Notes: generated by a model from the letters alone, not told the origin. Shown: positions 32,075 through 41,355, numbered from the stretch's first letter. The stretch: 64,000 bases of DNA from Streptomyces platensis (GCF_008704855.1 NZ_CP023691.1:3968001-4032000); one strand, 5' to 3'. Translations and numbers: made by a program.

Positions 32075-34174
32075 GTGTCTGACACCACCACCGAAGCCAC
32101 CACCACAACCCCCTCCAAGGCACCCGAATCCGCCACCACCACCGCCGAAGTTGACGGCGCATCCGTACCGATCGAGTTCACCCTCACCCAGGCTCCGGCC
32201 GAGGTGGAGACGCCCACCCAGACGCGCGCGGCCCATCGCCTGCGGGCGCTGCCCGCAGCCGTGTTCGGCGCGGAAGCCCTCTCGACCGGATCCGCGGCCC
32301 TGTACTCGGCAACCGGGCTGACCGGGGCGCTGACGGCGGCCGGCGTGGTCGTCGGCGGCGCTGCCCTTACCGCGGCAGGCGTGGCGACGGCCAGATCCCG
32401 GAGCAAGCGCGGTCCGGGTCGTGCCCGCGGGTTCCACAGCGGCCGCCTGGGCAGCGCGGGCCGATCGCACCGGGCCGGTAACTCTCTTGGCTCCTCTGGC
32501 TCTGGTTCGCGTTCGGGTGGAGCGGGCGGTATCGGCCGTCAGCGCCGGGGCAGTGCTCTCGGAGCGAGCAGCACGGGAGCCTCGACCCTCCGCAGCCCTG
32601 CCGCCCATCGCCACACTCCCCGCGGCGGCGCAGGCCAGTCCTCCACGGGAATGGCCGACCGGCACCGCTCCTCCGCGGGCAAGGTCGCCTCTGCTGGCCG
32701 GGGTGCTGCCGGGGCGGGGCAGTCCGGTGGTGGGCAGCACCGTCCGGGCGGTGCGGGCGGGCTGTTGTCCCGTCTCGCGGGCCGTCAGGGCGGTACCACG
32801 GGCCCTGCCAGCAGGGGGCTGGACGCTGGCGGGTCGTTGTCGAAGCCGTCTGCTGGCCGTTCGCAGGGGGCGCGGTCGACGGTGGCCGCAGCCACCGGCC
32901 GCGCTGCACGCGCCGCGGCCCGTGGTGTCGCGGCAGCCGGGCGCAAGGCGGCTGGGGCGTGGGAGTCCCCGCGGATGCAGTCCGTTCGGGACGCCGTCCG
33001 CAGCGGCTATCTCCGCCTGGCCAACCAGGTGCAGTCAGCGGCCCCGCCGCTGCTGGCGCGGCTGGGGGAGCGGATTCGCAGTGCCCGGCGGGCGCTGGCA
33101 AAGAGGGGCAGGGCAGCGGTGCCGTTCCTTCTGCGGGCGGCCCGTGCCGGCCTGCTGGCCGGAGCGCTCGGAGCGCTCGTGTCGGTGCCGGGTCTGATCC
33201 TGCGGGGCGTGGCCGCCACGTGCGGCGGGGTGCTGCGGTGGTTGCACCTGGCGCCGCGGAGCGGCAAGCCCTGGGGTGCCCGCTTCACCCGCTGGGGCCC
33301 CAAGGCCGCCAAGTGGGCCTTCGCCAAGCTGATGCGCTCGGCGAAGGACAAGTACGCCGCCGCGGTCCGGCCGGACGTGCTGACCGACTTCGCCGAGCCC
33401 GGCCGCCGCGCCACCGTCGGACCGGGCGGGGAGTTCGCGTGGCCGGGCGATCATTTTGGAGGGAATCTGGTGTCCGTCTTCCAGCGTGAGACCGAAGGCG
33501 TCCGCGACGCCTACGCCCGCTACGAGCCGCCGATGATGCTGGCGGTCGCCGCCGAGTACTGGGGCCTGCCGGAGGGGCTGACCTCGACCGGTGAGGCGAT
33601 CCGGCAGCTGGCGGTCAACGTCGCCGACAAGTACCCGGCCGATGCCCGCATGGCGGACCTGGTGGCCCAGGTCTACTCCCTGCTCCACCAGGCCGCGCAG
33701 AAGGCTGCCGAGGTCGGCCCGCTGTTCGCGAAGGTCCACGAACACGACCTGCGCCGCTACGAGGAGCCCCGGCCGGGCGAGCACATGTGGAACATCCTGG
33801 AGCGCCGCCAGGACGGCTCGTTCTCGCAGCGTCAGCCCTCGCACTTCGTCGCGGTGACGCAGGACGTGGCGCACGTCTACGCCCGCTACGAGCCCGGTCA
33901 CATGAAGCAGGTCGCGGCCGAGTTCGAGGGCATCCCCGGCGGCATCGAGAACGTGGCCGCCGCCGTGCAGCTGCTCCAGGTGCGCAGCAACGAGCGGTAC
34001 CCGGTCGACAAGGCCGTCGTGGACGCTCTCGCCGATGTCCACATGCTGCTGATGAAGGCGGCGAGCGCGGCGCAGGACCTGATGCCGAACTTCAGGCGCC
34101 TGCACGCCCCGGACATCTCCCGTCACGAGGCGCCCCGCAACGGCGAGGAGTCCGAAGCCATGTGGGACGTCTGA
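32075..34174 (+). CDS. Large AICE protein with Gly/Ser-rich region and duplicated C-terminal domain
   Basis: From GTG 32075 (AAGGAG 7 bases upstream) the product has 699 residues. The first 50 are Thr/Glu-rich. Residues about 50-108 hold hydrophobic segments (TGLTGALTAAGVVVGGAAL). About 110-300 is a Gly/Ser/Arg-rich, probably disordered region. A further hydrophobic stretch (LLAGALGALVSVPGLILRGV) lies near 370-390. The C-terminus has two diverged copies of a domain of about 100 residues, at 33500-33798 and 33866-34171. Each begins YARYEP and ends in MWNI or MWDV. The family is not recognised. Its place before traB suggests a transfer or spread role, but this is inference. Confidence 0.75.
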   Translation: MSDTTTEATTTTPSKAPESATTTAEVDGASVPIEFTLTQAPAEVETPTQTRAAHRLRALPAAVFGAEALSTGSAALYSATGLTGALTAAGVVVGGAALTAAGVATARSRSKRGPGRARGFHSGRLGSAGRSHRAGNSLGSSGSGSRSGGAGGIGRQRRGSALGASSTGASTLRSPAAHRHTPRGGAGQSSTGMADRHRSSAGKVASAGRGAAGAGQSGGGQHRPGGAGGLLSRLAGRQGGTTGPASRGLDAGGSLSKPSAGRSQGARSTVAAATGRAARAAARGVAAAGRKAAGAWESPRMQSVRDAVRSGYLRLANQVQSAAPPLLARLGERIRSARRALAKRGRAAVPFLLRAARAGLLAGALGALVSVPGLILRGVAATCGGVLRWLHLAPRSGKPWGARFTRWGPKAAKWAFAKLMRSAKDKYAAAVRPDVLTDFAEPGRRATVGPGGEFAWPGDHFGGNLVSVFQRETEGVRDAYARYEPPMMLAVAAEYWGLPEGLTSTGEAIRQLAVNVADKYPADARMADLVAQVYSLLHQAAQKAAEVGPLFAKVHEHDLRRYEEPRPGEHMWNILERRQDGSFSQRQPSHFVAVTQDVAHVYARYEPGHMKQVAAEFEGIPGGIENVAAAVQLLQVRSNERYPVDKAVVDALADVHMLLMKAASAAQDLMPNFRRLHAPDISRHEAPRNGEESEAMWDV

Positions 34175-34267
34175 CCAGCGCCAACCCGATCACCGTGGGC
34201 CGGACACCGACAGGTGTCCGGCCCACGGCGCTCCCTCCCGCCACGCGACACCGAGGAGCCGAACTCA

Positions 34268-36418
34268 ATGGCTAGTAGCAACGCCCCGGCCCTGGACTGG
34301 GCCTGGAGCACCACCCCCGCCACCACCGCCGCCCTGGTGGCGGGCGGCGCCTACAGCGTCGCCACGGTTGGCGCGGCCACCGGCCTGCCCGCCTCCTACG
34401 CCCTGCTGGTCAGCGGTGTCGGAGCTGCCGCGCAGGCCGGTGCCGACCTCTACCAGCGCCGCCCCGCCGGCCACACCGCCGCCCGGTGCGCGGCCTGGCT
34501 GGCCACCGGCGGTTGGACGGCCGTCACCCTCGCCGGGCACACCGCCCTGACCTGGGGCGCCACCGGATGGTGGGCGGCCGGGACCGCGGCCGGGATGACG
34601 CTGGCGCGCGGCCTGGTCCGCGCCGAGCAGAGCGCCCGCACCGAGCGGGCCAGCAGGCGCCTTCAGAAGTGGGCCAACGACCAGGCCAAGGAGTGGCACG
34701 AGCGTCTGCACCGCCTCTTCCGCCTGGAGGAGCACGAGGTGGAAGGCGTCAAGCCCTGGACCGGCGACGTCGGCTACACCGTCCGCGTCCGGATGCCCTC
34801 CGACACCCCGGAGTTGCCCGCGGACGCGATCCGGAAGCTGGCGGTGGACCTGCGCCTGCCCAAGGGCGGCGGCATCCAGATCGTTGACGGCGAGGTCTAC
34901 GGCGAACTCCACATCCGCGTCACGGCCAAGGACGTTCTTGCCGAGACCATCGACTTCCCCGACGACCTGTCCGCCACCAGCATCTACCAGCGCATGCAGA
35001 TCGGGCTGCTGACCGACGGCGAGCCCGCTGACTTCCCGCTGGCGGATGTCTGCGCCCTGGAGATCGGCCAGACCGGCTCCGGCAAGTCCAACCTCATCAA
35101 CGTCACCAACGCCCAGGCCCTGCGCACCGTCGATGCCGTTGTGTGGCACCTGGACGTCACGGGTGCCGGTATCAGCCTGCCGTGGCTGCGCAGTTGGGCC
35201 ATCGACGGCACGAGCGACGTCCCGCTCATCGACTGGACCGCTGACACCGTCGAAGAAGCGCACATCATGCTGGATGTGGCCATCGCCGCGATCAACACGC
35301 GCAAGGCGGCCTACCAGGACCTGATGCACGAGGCGAACGACGACAAGATCCCCGTCAGCCCCGAGGTGCCGGCCATCATCCTCGTCGTCGACGAGATCGC
35401 CGAGCTGCCCTACGAGATCCTGGCCAAGCTCGACAGCGTCGTCGACACCGGCCGCGCCGCCCGCGTCCGCACGGTCATCTCCGGCCTGCGCGCCACCCAG
35501 GACGTCATCACCGCCGCGATGAAGAAGCAGTCCCGGGTCCGGATCGGCATGCGCGTCTCGGATCCCGAGGAGCTGCACCACCTCTTCCCCACCGGCAGTG
35601 GCAGGCTCGACCCGAGGTCCGCGGCCCACAAGGGGTCGGGGTTCCTGTCCGCGCCGGATGAGGACGATGTCGACTCCCAGCCGGGCTCGTTCAAGTGCTT
35701 TCGGATCAAGCCCCGGGTCATCAACGCCATCGCCCCGCAGCTGGCCGAGCGGCGCCCGGTCGTGGACGCGGTGACGTTGGAGACCGAACCGGGCCGCTAC
35801 TACGCCAGCCGCTGGGGCCGCATCCTTCCCCGCCTCTACAAGACCAAGAAGCTCAGCCCCACCACCCACCCCTACACCGACATGGACATCCTGTGGCCGC
35901 CGCTGGACGCGGCCACCGGCCTTCCCGTCACCACCAGCGGCAAGCCCCGCAAGACCACCGACTCCATCGCTCCGGCCGCGGGAAGCGAGAGCGCCCCGGC
36001 CCGGCCGCGGTTCGGATCGGATGCACTGGCGGCCCTGCTCGCCGCTCCCGCAGCGGACACCGGACAGAGGGCGGGCGCTGACGAGTCGCAGGTGATCCGG
36101 GCCGAGTTCGGGCGGGTCGTCCAGCAGGCCGGCGTCCCGGCCGACCGGCCCAACCCCGTCCCGCAGCTCCTGGCCGACGCCCACAACGCCGTCGTGGCCG
36201 CGGGCGGCCGGATGCACACCGCCGACCTCGCCGAGCCGCTGGGCATGGACTCGCTCGTGCTCGGCACCGAACTGGGCAAGCTGCTGCGCGAGGTGGGCAT
36301 CGAGCGCCCCGGCAAGGGCACCGTCCGCGCCGGAGCGGACGGCGAATCCAAGTCCGGCTACACCGCCGAGACCCTCGCCGCCGCCATCCGCGCCTACACC
36401 GTCCGCAACGGACAGTAA
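34268..36418 (+). CDS. traB: FtsK/SpoIIIE-type DNA translocase (TraB-like conjugation protein)
   Basis: TraB-type proteins move double-stranded plasmid DNA between mycelial compartments as a hexameric motor. From ATG 34268 (GAGGAG upstream) the protein has 716 residues. N-terminal membrane segments lie within about residues 15-110. The motor domain has Walker A GQTGSGKSN (about 268-276), Walker B IILVVDEIAE (about 373-382) and SGLRATQDVITAAMKKQSRVR (sensor region). A C-terminal winged-helix-like domain (about 640-716, TADLAEPLGMDSLVLGTELG) would read clt repeats. The palindrome cluster right after the gene is the obvious candidate target. It is the only protein strictly needed for transfer in such elements. 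Confidence 0.92.
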   Translation: MASSNAPALDWAWSTTPATTAALVAGGAYSVATVGAATGLPASYALLVSGVGAAAQAGADLYQRRPAGHTAARCAAWLATGGWTAVTLAGHTALTWGATGWWAAGTAAGMTLARGLVRAEQSARTERASRRLQKWANDQAKEWHERLHRLFRLEEHEVEGVKPWTGDVGYTVRVRMPSDTPELPADAIRKLAVDLRLPKGGGIQIVDGEVYGELHIRVTAKDVLAETIDFPDDLSATSIYQRMQIGLLTDGEPADFPLADVCALEIGQTGSGKSNLINVTNAQALRTVDAVVWHLDVTGAGISLPWLRSWAIDGTSDVPLIDWTADTVEEAHIMLDVAIAAINTRKAAYQDLMHEANDDKIPVSPEVPAIILVVDEIAELPYEILAKLDSVVDTGRAARVRTVISGLRATQDVITAAMKKQSRVRIGMRVSDPEELHHLFPTGSGRLDPRSAAHKGSGFLSAPDEDDVDSQPGSFKCFRIKPRVINAIAPQLAERRPVVDAVTLETEPGRYYASRWGRILPRLYKTKKLSPTTHPYTDMDILWPPLDAATGLPVTTSGKPRKTTDSIAPAAGSESAPARPRFGSDALAALLAAPAADTGQRAGADESQVIRAEFGRVVQQAGVPADRPNPVPQLLADAHNAVVAAGGRMHTADLAEPLGMDSLVLGTELGKLLREVGIERPGKGTVRAGADGESKSGYTAETLAAAIRAYTVRNGQ

Positions 36419-36432
36419 CCACACTGCACGTG

Positions 36433-36618
36433 GTGGGGCCCCCACACGCCGCCCCACCACACACCCCCACACGCTGTGGGACTCCCACACGCCTGTGGGG
36501 GCCGGTGACCTGCATGTGTGGACGTGGGAGTCCCACAAAAAACATGCCCTCAAGAGCCCCTGAACGCCCACCTGACGGCCTCTGGGGCTCTCCCTCGGCG
36601 CGCGTGGGACTCCCACGC
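36433..36618. repeat. Palindrome cluster downstream of traB (candidate clt)
   Basis: Three copies of the 13-bp palindrome GTGGGA-N-TCCCAC occur at 36476-36488, 36524-36536 and 36604-36616. A variant GTGGGG-C-CCCCAC is at 36433-36445. Two copies extend to longer arms: TGTGGGA/TCCCACA at the first, GCGTGGGA/TCCCACGC at the third (36602-36618). Half-sites such as CCCCCACA fill the space between. TraB proteins bind clusters of short repeats (clt) usually close to traB, so this is the best candidate in the element. Confidence 0.65.
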
Positions 36619-36653
36619 CGAAACCCGCTCACACGACAGAAAGTGACCCCGTC

Positions 36654-36857
36654 ATGGTGCTTTCGATCAGCGGCATCGTCCTGACCCTCGTCATCACCGC
36701 GGTGATGCTCCACACCCGCTACCTGCGCCTCGGCGGCGCCCTCGTCGCCGCCTGCCTCGGCTACTTCCTCGCCACCAGCGGCGCCGCCCCCGCCATCAAC
36801 AGCTTCTTCACCTCCCTCGCCAAAGCCATCGCCGCCCTCGGCCACTCCCTCGGATAG
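36654..36857 (+). CDS. Small spread-type membrane protein
   Basis: The 67-residue product is almost wholly hydrophobic: MVLSISGIVLTLVITAVMLH forms one helix, GALVAACLGYFLATSGAAPA a second, and a short amphipathic tail ends in ALGHSLG. Tiny membrane proteins of this layout (Spd type) lie next to tra genes in Streptomyces plasmids and are needed for normal pock formation. It is the first gene after the palindrome cluster, ten bases before the next gene. Confidence 0.7.
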   Translation: MVLSISGIVLTLVITAVMLHTRYLRLGGALVAACLGYFLATSGAAPAINSFFTSLAKAIAALGHSLG

Positions 36858-36867
36858 GACGGCCGCC

Positions 36868-37464
36868 ATGCCGCTCACCCCGCTGAGCTACACCGAGATC
36901 TCCCAAGCCCTCGACCACACCGACATCTGCCGCCTCCTCGACGCCGACACCACCCGCCTCCTGACCGCCTCCAACACCCCCGCCGTACCCCGGCCCCGCC
37001 CCGCCCCCGAACTGGCCGATACCCAGACCGCATCGGCGCGGCCGGCCGCAGACCCCGCCGACCTGGCGGCCATCTGGCAGCACATCCGCGAAGAAGAGCA
37101 CCGCCGCGCCGCCCAGTTCTCGCCGCCGCCTCCGGCCTGGGCACGCCCGGCGCCGCCCGCCGCACCGGCCGTACCGGCATGGGTGTGGCGCTACAGCGCC
37201 CTCGCCCTCAGCACCGGCGGAGCGGTCGGCCTCGCCGGATGGGGCATCGGACAGACCGCCGCCTGGGGCCCCTACCTCGAACCCGCCCTCTACACCCTCG
37301 CCGTCATCGCCGCCGGCGGCGCCGCCTGCGCCATGGCCGCCGCCTCCCTGCTCGGCAAAGTCATCAGCGCCATCCGCGCACGCCTTGAGCGCCCCCACAT
37401 CACCCAGCACATCACCGCCACCGGCTTCCTCGGCCGCGCCAACGGAACCATCAACCACCGCTAG
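36868..37464 (+). CDS. Membrane protein of the spread region
   Basis: The 198-residue protein has a soluble, Pro/Ala-rich N-terminal half (TPLSYTEISQALDHTDIC, then WQHIREEEHRRAAQF). Two transmembrane helices follow (about 107-127, SALALSTGGAVGLAGWGIG; and 133-158, LYTLAVIAAGGAACAMAAAS), and the C-terminus is basic (IRARLERPHITQHITATGF). Similar proteins are annotated as spread (SpdB-like) or DUF6251 in other elements. It lies ten bases after the previous small membrane gene and ten bases before the next, so the three are an operon. Confidence 0.68.
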   Translation: MPLTPLSYTEISQALDHTDICRLLDADTTRLLTASNTPAVPRPRPAPELADTQTASARPAADPADLAAIWQHIREEEHRRAAQFSPPPPAWARPAPPAAPAVPAWVWRYSALALSTGGAVGLAGWGIGQTAAWGPYLEPALYTLAVIAAGGAACAMAAASLLGKVISAIRARLERPHITQHITATGFLGRANGTINHR

Positions 37465-37473
37465 GAGCACCGC

Positions 37474-38238
37474 ATGAGCGAACCCACCCCGTACATCTCG
37501 CACGTCCCGTACATCGAGGCGATCGCCAACGCCCTCGACGCGGCCGGCCTGACCGTCGTCGACTGGAACGCCGACGACACCGACCCCCGAGACGCCCACC
37601 TGGAGTTCGACCGCCAGATCACCGCCCCCGCCTACGGCGACGACACCGAGGTCAACCTCCTGTGGAGGGAAGACCGAGGCTGGATGGCCGGATGGGGAGA
37701 CGACGATTCGCAAGGCGGCCTGGACTGGATCGTCGACCTCTTCTGCGGCGTGCTGCCCACCCCCGACGAGATGGTCACCGAAGCCCGCACCATCGTCGCG
37801 AAGATCCCCGGCCCCCAGGGCGCCCCGTACGGCCGCTACCGCGACAGCGGAGACGACGACGGCCTAGACGCCCAACTCGCCACCTACCACCGCACCCAGA
37901 CGTGGCCCTCCCCGGACCAGGCGTACGCCGCGGCGCCGAGCATCAACAGCGAGAGCGACTGGGCCACCCGTACCGCCAACGAGTGGGCGGACGAGGGCCT
38001 GGATCGGGAGTGGTACCTGCGCCACGCCGCGGTGCTGGACCGCATCGCCCTGGGCATCGCACACCTCGACAACCAGCCGGGCGCCGCCCACGCGGCCGAG
38101 GAAGCTGACGCCGCGGCCGTCATGCTCCTCGACCTGGACCAGGCGCGGCGGGACTACGACCCGCGCGCCTACGTCCGCCAGCAGTACGCCCTCTGGCACG
38201 CCCAGCAGGACACCAGCCCCGAGCCTTTCCACTCCTAG
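37474..38238 (+). CDS. DUF6292-like soluble protein, unknown function
   Basis: The 254-residue protein starts MSEPTPYISHVPYIEAIANA and has an alpha/beta N-terminal part with WREDRGWMAGWGDDDSQGGL and a helical C-terminal part with EWYLRHAAVLDRIALGIAH. It is acidic and lacks membrane segments. The N-terminal half resembles DUF6292 proteins of actinobacterial plasmids, an assignment I make from pattern only. No catalytic motif is visible. Confidence 0.6.
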   Translation: MSEPTPYISHVPYIEAIANALDAAGLTVVDWNADDTDPRDAHLEFDRQITAPAYGDDTEVNLLWREDRGWMAGWGDDDSQGGLDWIVDLFCGVLPTPDEMVTEARTIVAKIPGPQGAPYGRYRDSGDDDGLDAQLATYHRTQTWPSPDQAYAAAPSINSESDWATRTANEWADEGLDREWYLRHAAVLDRIALGIAHLDNQPGAAHAAEEADAAAVMLLDLDQARRDYDPRAYVRQQYALWHAQQDTSPEPFHS

Positions 38239-38323
38239 CCATGGCTAGGGCGGGCCGCGGTCTTTGGCGAGAAGCGGCCCGCCCTGGTCTCCAGTCCTGA
38301 TCAGACCTATGGAGGTCTCCAGC

Positions 38324-39049
38324 ATGACCCAACCCACCGACATTCGGCGAGACGACCACCGGCCCTTACTGCTGGATCTGTTCTGCTGCGCCGGCGGCGC
38401 GGCCGCCGGCTACCACCGGGCCGGATTCGACGTGATCGGCGTCGACATCGTCGACCGCCCCAACTACCCGCACCCGTTCGTCCGGGCCGACGCGCTCGAA
38501 TACCTCGCCGGCCTGATCGCGTCGGGGGAGATCGCCCGGTTCGCAGCGGTGCACACCTCCCCGCCGTGCCAGGCCGGATGCGCCCTCACCATCGGCACCA
38601 ACACGGCGCGCGGCTGGGGACGCAAGCACGTCCAGCTCATCCCCGCACTCCGCACCCTCCTCGACGCCACCGGCCTGCCCTACGTCATCGAGCAGCCCAC
38701 CGGCAAAGCCCCCGTCCGCCGCGACCTGTGGCTGTGCGGAGAGATGTTCCACCTCGGTGTTCTGCGGCACCGCAACTTCGAGCTGGGTGGCTGGACGATG
38801 CCGCAGCCGGCACACCCCAAGCACCGGGGGTACGTGCGCGGCTATCGGCACGGCGTCTACCGCGACGGGCCCTACGTCGCCCCCTACGGGGCCGGCGGGG
38901 GCAAGGCCACCGTTCCGGAAATGCAGCAGGCGATGGGCATCACGTGGACCGACGTGCGCGAGGAGCTGACCGAGGCCATCCCGCCCGCCTACAGCGAGCA
39001 CATCGGTCGCGCCTTCCTCGCCCAGGCCGCGCTGGAGGTGGCGGCATGA
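38324..39049 (+). CDS. C5 cytosine-specific DNA methyltransferase
   Basis: From ATG 38324 (GGAGG 8 bases upstream) the product has 241 residues. Motif I is LLLDLFCCAGGAAAGYHRAGF-like (residues about 14-34), motif IV is HTSPPCQAG with the catalytic Cys, motif VI is YVIEQPTG, motif VIII is VLRHRNFEL, and the C-terminal motif X is IPPAYSEHIGRAF. The protein is short, with a small target-recognition region, and no restriction gene is nearby, so it is an orphan modification enzyme. Codon 15 is TTA (38366-38368), which would make it dependent on the bldA tRNA. Its stop overlaps the Prim-Pol start (ATGA). Confidence 0.88.
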   Translation: MTQPTDIRRDDHRPLLLDLFCCAGGAAAGYHRAGFDVIGVDIVDRPNYPHPFVRADALEYLAGLIASGEIARFAAVHTSPPCQAGCALTIGTNTARGWGRKHVQLIPALRTLLDATGLPYVIEQPTGKAPVRRDLWLCGEMFHLGVLRHRNFELGGWTMPQPAHPKHRGYVRGYRHGVYRDGPYVAPYGAGGGKATVPEMQQAMGITWTDVREELTEAIPPAYSEHIGRAFLAQAALEVAA

Positions 39050-39876
39050 GCGAGCATCTGCGCACGGCTCTCCGCCTCGCGAACTACGGCCTGCCCGTGC
39101 TGCCGCTGCGCAAGGGCAAGGTCCCCTTCGGCAACTGCCCGGCATGCGCCAAGAACGCCTGCGGTGGCCGGCCGAACATGAAGAACCCCGGCCCCTGCAC
39201 GTGCCCGGCACCCTGCCACGCCTGGGCCGCCGCAACCACCGACCTCACAACCCTCACCGGGCCCGGATGGGCGTCGGCCTGGACGCAGGCTCAGGCGGTG
39301 GCCTACCACCCCGGCGGTGCAGGGCTGACCGTCGTCGACCTCGACGACGCCGAAGCCGTCACCTGGGCCCGTCGGACGCTCCCCGCCACCCGCACCGTCG
39401 CGACCACGCGGGGCGAGCACTGGATCTACCGGGGCGCGATGCAGTCCGCGAACGCGGTCCGCGATGACGTCGACATCAAGTCGACCATGACCTACGCCCG
39501 GTGGCTCGGGCGCGGCGCTGGCTCCATGACCGCCCTGCCGGACGTCGTGCGCGCTCTGATCGTCAAGGCTCCGGCCCCCGTCGCGCGCGCCGTGGCCGTG
39601 CCCGTGCCGGTCGGGGGCGGGGAGTGCCGCCACCGCACGCCCACCTATCTGGCCCGTGGCATCGCGATGGCTGAGCAGCGCATCTCCGAGGCGAGCAGCG
39701 CGGTGCACACCACCGTCTACCGCACCTTCCTCGCCGTCCTGTCCACGCACGGCCGGTGCGGCTGCCTGACCGACGCCCACATGGCCCGGTTGTTCGCCGC
39801 CGCGCAGGCCAAGGGCGAGACCGTCCGGCACTGCACGGACGCGTGGACCAACGCCCGCACCGCACTGGGGATGTGA
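39046..39876 (+). CDS. Bifunctional DNA primase/polymerase (Prim-Pol) N-terminal type
   Basis: The 276-residue protein has the Prim-Pol signatures: RLANYGLPVLPLRKGKVPF at the start, GLTVVDLDD with the catalytic DxD (about residues 97-103), and TTRGEHWIYRG with the conserved His (about 123-133). An inserted Cys cluster (CPACAKNACGG to CTCPAPC) may bind zinc. The C-terminal part (YLARGIAMAEQRISEASSAV) is typical of the actinobacterial versions. It starts inside the methyltransferase stop and is followed after three bases by the ATPase gene. Together they form the replication module that defines RepPP AICEs. Confidence 0.88.
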   Translation: MSEHLRTALRLANYGLPVLPLRKGKVPFGNCPACAKNACGGRPNMKNPGPCTCPAPCHAWAAATTDLTTLTGPGWASAWTQAQAVAYHPGGAGLTVVDLDDAEAVTWARRTLPATRTVATTRGEHWIYRGAMQSANAVRDDVDIKSTMTYARWLGRGAGSMTALPDVVRALIVKAPAPVARAVAVPVPVGGGECRHRTPTYLARGIAMAEQRISEASSAVHTTVYRTFLAVLSTHGRCGCLTDAHMARLFAAAQAKGETVRHCTDAWTNARTALGM

Positions 39877-39879
39877 GCC

Positions 39880-41355
39880 ATGTCCGAGGACGAGAAGAAC
39901 CCGGCCCGCGAGGTCATCACCGACTACGCGCAATCCCACTTCCGGTACTTCCGCACCGCCGACGGGACCGTGTACGCGCAGAAGAACGGCCACCCCGTCG
40001 CCCGCCCGATCCGCTCCCAGGGCACCACGGGCAGCCACCGCCAGGAACTCATGGTCGGCCTGTTCCGCGACGGGCGCGGCGTGTTCAACGGGACCGCGCT
40101 CAAGGAGGCGTTGGACTTGATCGAAGCACTCGCGCTGACCGAGGACACCCAGGCCGTCCACATCCGCGTCGCCCCCGGATTCGACGGGGCAACGTGGCTG
40201 GACCTGGGCCGCACCGACGGTCAGTCCGTCCGCATCCACCCCACCGGCTGGGACATCGCCATCCCCGACCCGCGCGAAGTGTGCTGGCGACGCACCCAAC
40301 TCACCGGGGAACTCCCCCTGCCGGCCAAAGACACCGACGACAAGGGCATCGACCTGCTGCTCAGGCTCTGCAACTTCGCCACCGCGGAGACCGAATGCCT
40401 GGCCATCGCCTGGCTGATCGGCTGCCTCGGCCCGTCCGTGCCCGTCCCCGCCCCCTTCCTCACCGGCCCCCAGGGCGCCGGCAAATCCACCGCAGGGCGC
40501 ATGCTCCTGCGGATCATCGAGGGCATGAGCAGCGACCTGCGCCGCCCCCCGAAGGACGAGGACAACCTGACCGCGGCCGTGGCCGCCGGCTGGGTCACCG
40601 CCCTGGACAACCTCTCCCACATGACCCCGGACCTGTCCGACGCCATGTGCTGCATCGTCACCGGCATCGAAAACGTCAAACGCGCCCTGTTCACCGACGG
40701 GGACGTTCACCGCGCCCGCTACCGCCGCCCCCTGCTCCTGACCGGCATCGACGTCGGCGTCATCCGCCCCGACCTCGCCGAACGGCTCCTGCCCCTGCGG
40801 CTGGAGCGGCCCCGCGTCCGGCGCACCGAAGCGGAACTGTGGGCGGAGTACGCAGAGGTTCTGCCCGTGATCCTCGGATCCCTCCTCGACCTCACGGTCA
40901 AGGTGCGCGCCGCCGAGGCGGAGACCCCCACCGACCTGCGGATGGCGGACTTCGCGCACCTGTGCGCGCAGCTCGACGCGGCAACCGGCCTCGGAGCACT
41001 CACCGCCTACCGAGCCAGCCTGGACGACCTCAACGACGACGTGATCGAGGGCGACCTCCTCGCGCAGACCGTCCTCAAGCACGCCGACAGCATCGAACCG
41101 GGCGCAGACCAGCGCATGACCTCCACTGAGTGGCTGCACTGCCTCAGTCGCCTCTACAGCAGCGACGACCTGCGCCCCCTACCCAAGGGCTGGCCGACCA
41201 CCGGCAAAGTCCTCTCCGACCGCCTCAAGCGCCTCCAACCGACCCTGGCCGCTCGCGGTGTCCTCATCGACACCGGCCGCACCAGCGAGGGCCGCTACCT
41301 CGAAATGACCCGCCAGGCCACCTCGCCCCCACACGAGCAGCAGGGAGCGTTCTGA
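39880..41355 (+). CDS. AAA/SF3-like replication ATPase
   Basis: The 491-residue protein has Walker A FLTGPQGAGKSTAGRML (about residues 195-211) and a hydrophobic-Asp-Asn motif, WVTALDNLSHM, as Walker B of SF3/D5-type helicases. An arginine-rich segment follows (LLPLRLERPRVRR). The C-terminal part (about 395-475) looks like a winged helix. Primase-coupled plasmid and phage helicases have this design. It lies three bases after the Prim-Pol gene and is followed by a strong hairpin and then the iteron array, so it is very likely the origin helicase or loader of the element. Confidence 0.85.
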   Translation: MSEDEKNPAREVITDYAQSHFRYFRTADGTVYAQKNGHPVARPIRSQGTTGSHRQELMVGLFRDGRGVFNGTALKEALDLIEALALTEDTQAVHIRVAPGFDGATWLDLGRTDGQSVRIHPTGWDIAIPDPREVCWRRTQLTGELPLPAKDTDDKGIDLLLRLCNFATAETECLAIAWLIGCLGPSVPVPAPFLTGPQGAGKSTAGRMLLRIIEGMSSDLRRPPKDEDNLTAAVAAGWVTALDNLSHMTPDLSDAMCCIVTGIENVKRALFTDGDVHRARYRRPLLLTGIDVGVIRPDLAERLLPLRLERPRVRRTEAELWAEYAEVLPVILGSLLDLTVKVRAAEAETPTDLRMADFAHLCAQLDAATGLGALTAYRASLDDLNDDVIEGDLLAQTVLKHADSIEPGADQRMTSTEWLHCLSRLYSSDDLRPLPKGWPTTGKVLSDRLKRLQPTLAARGVLIDTGRTSEGRYLEMTRQATSPPHEQQGAF

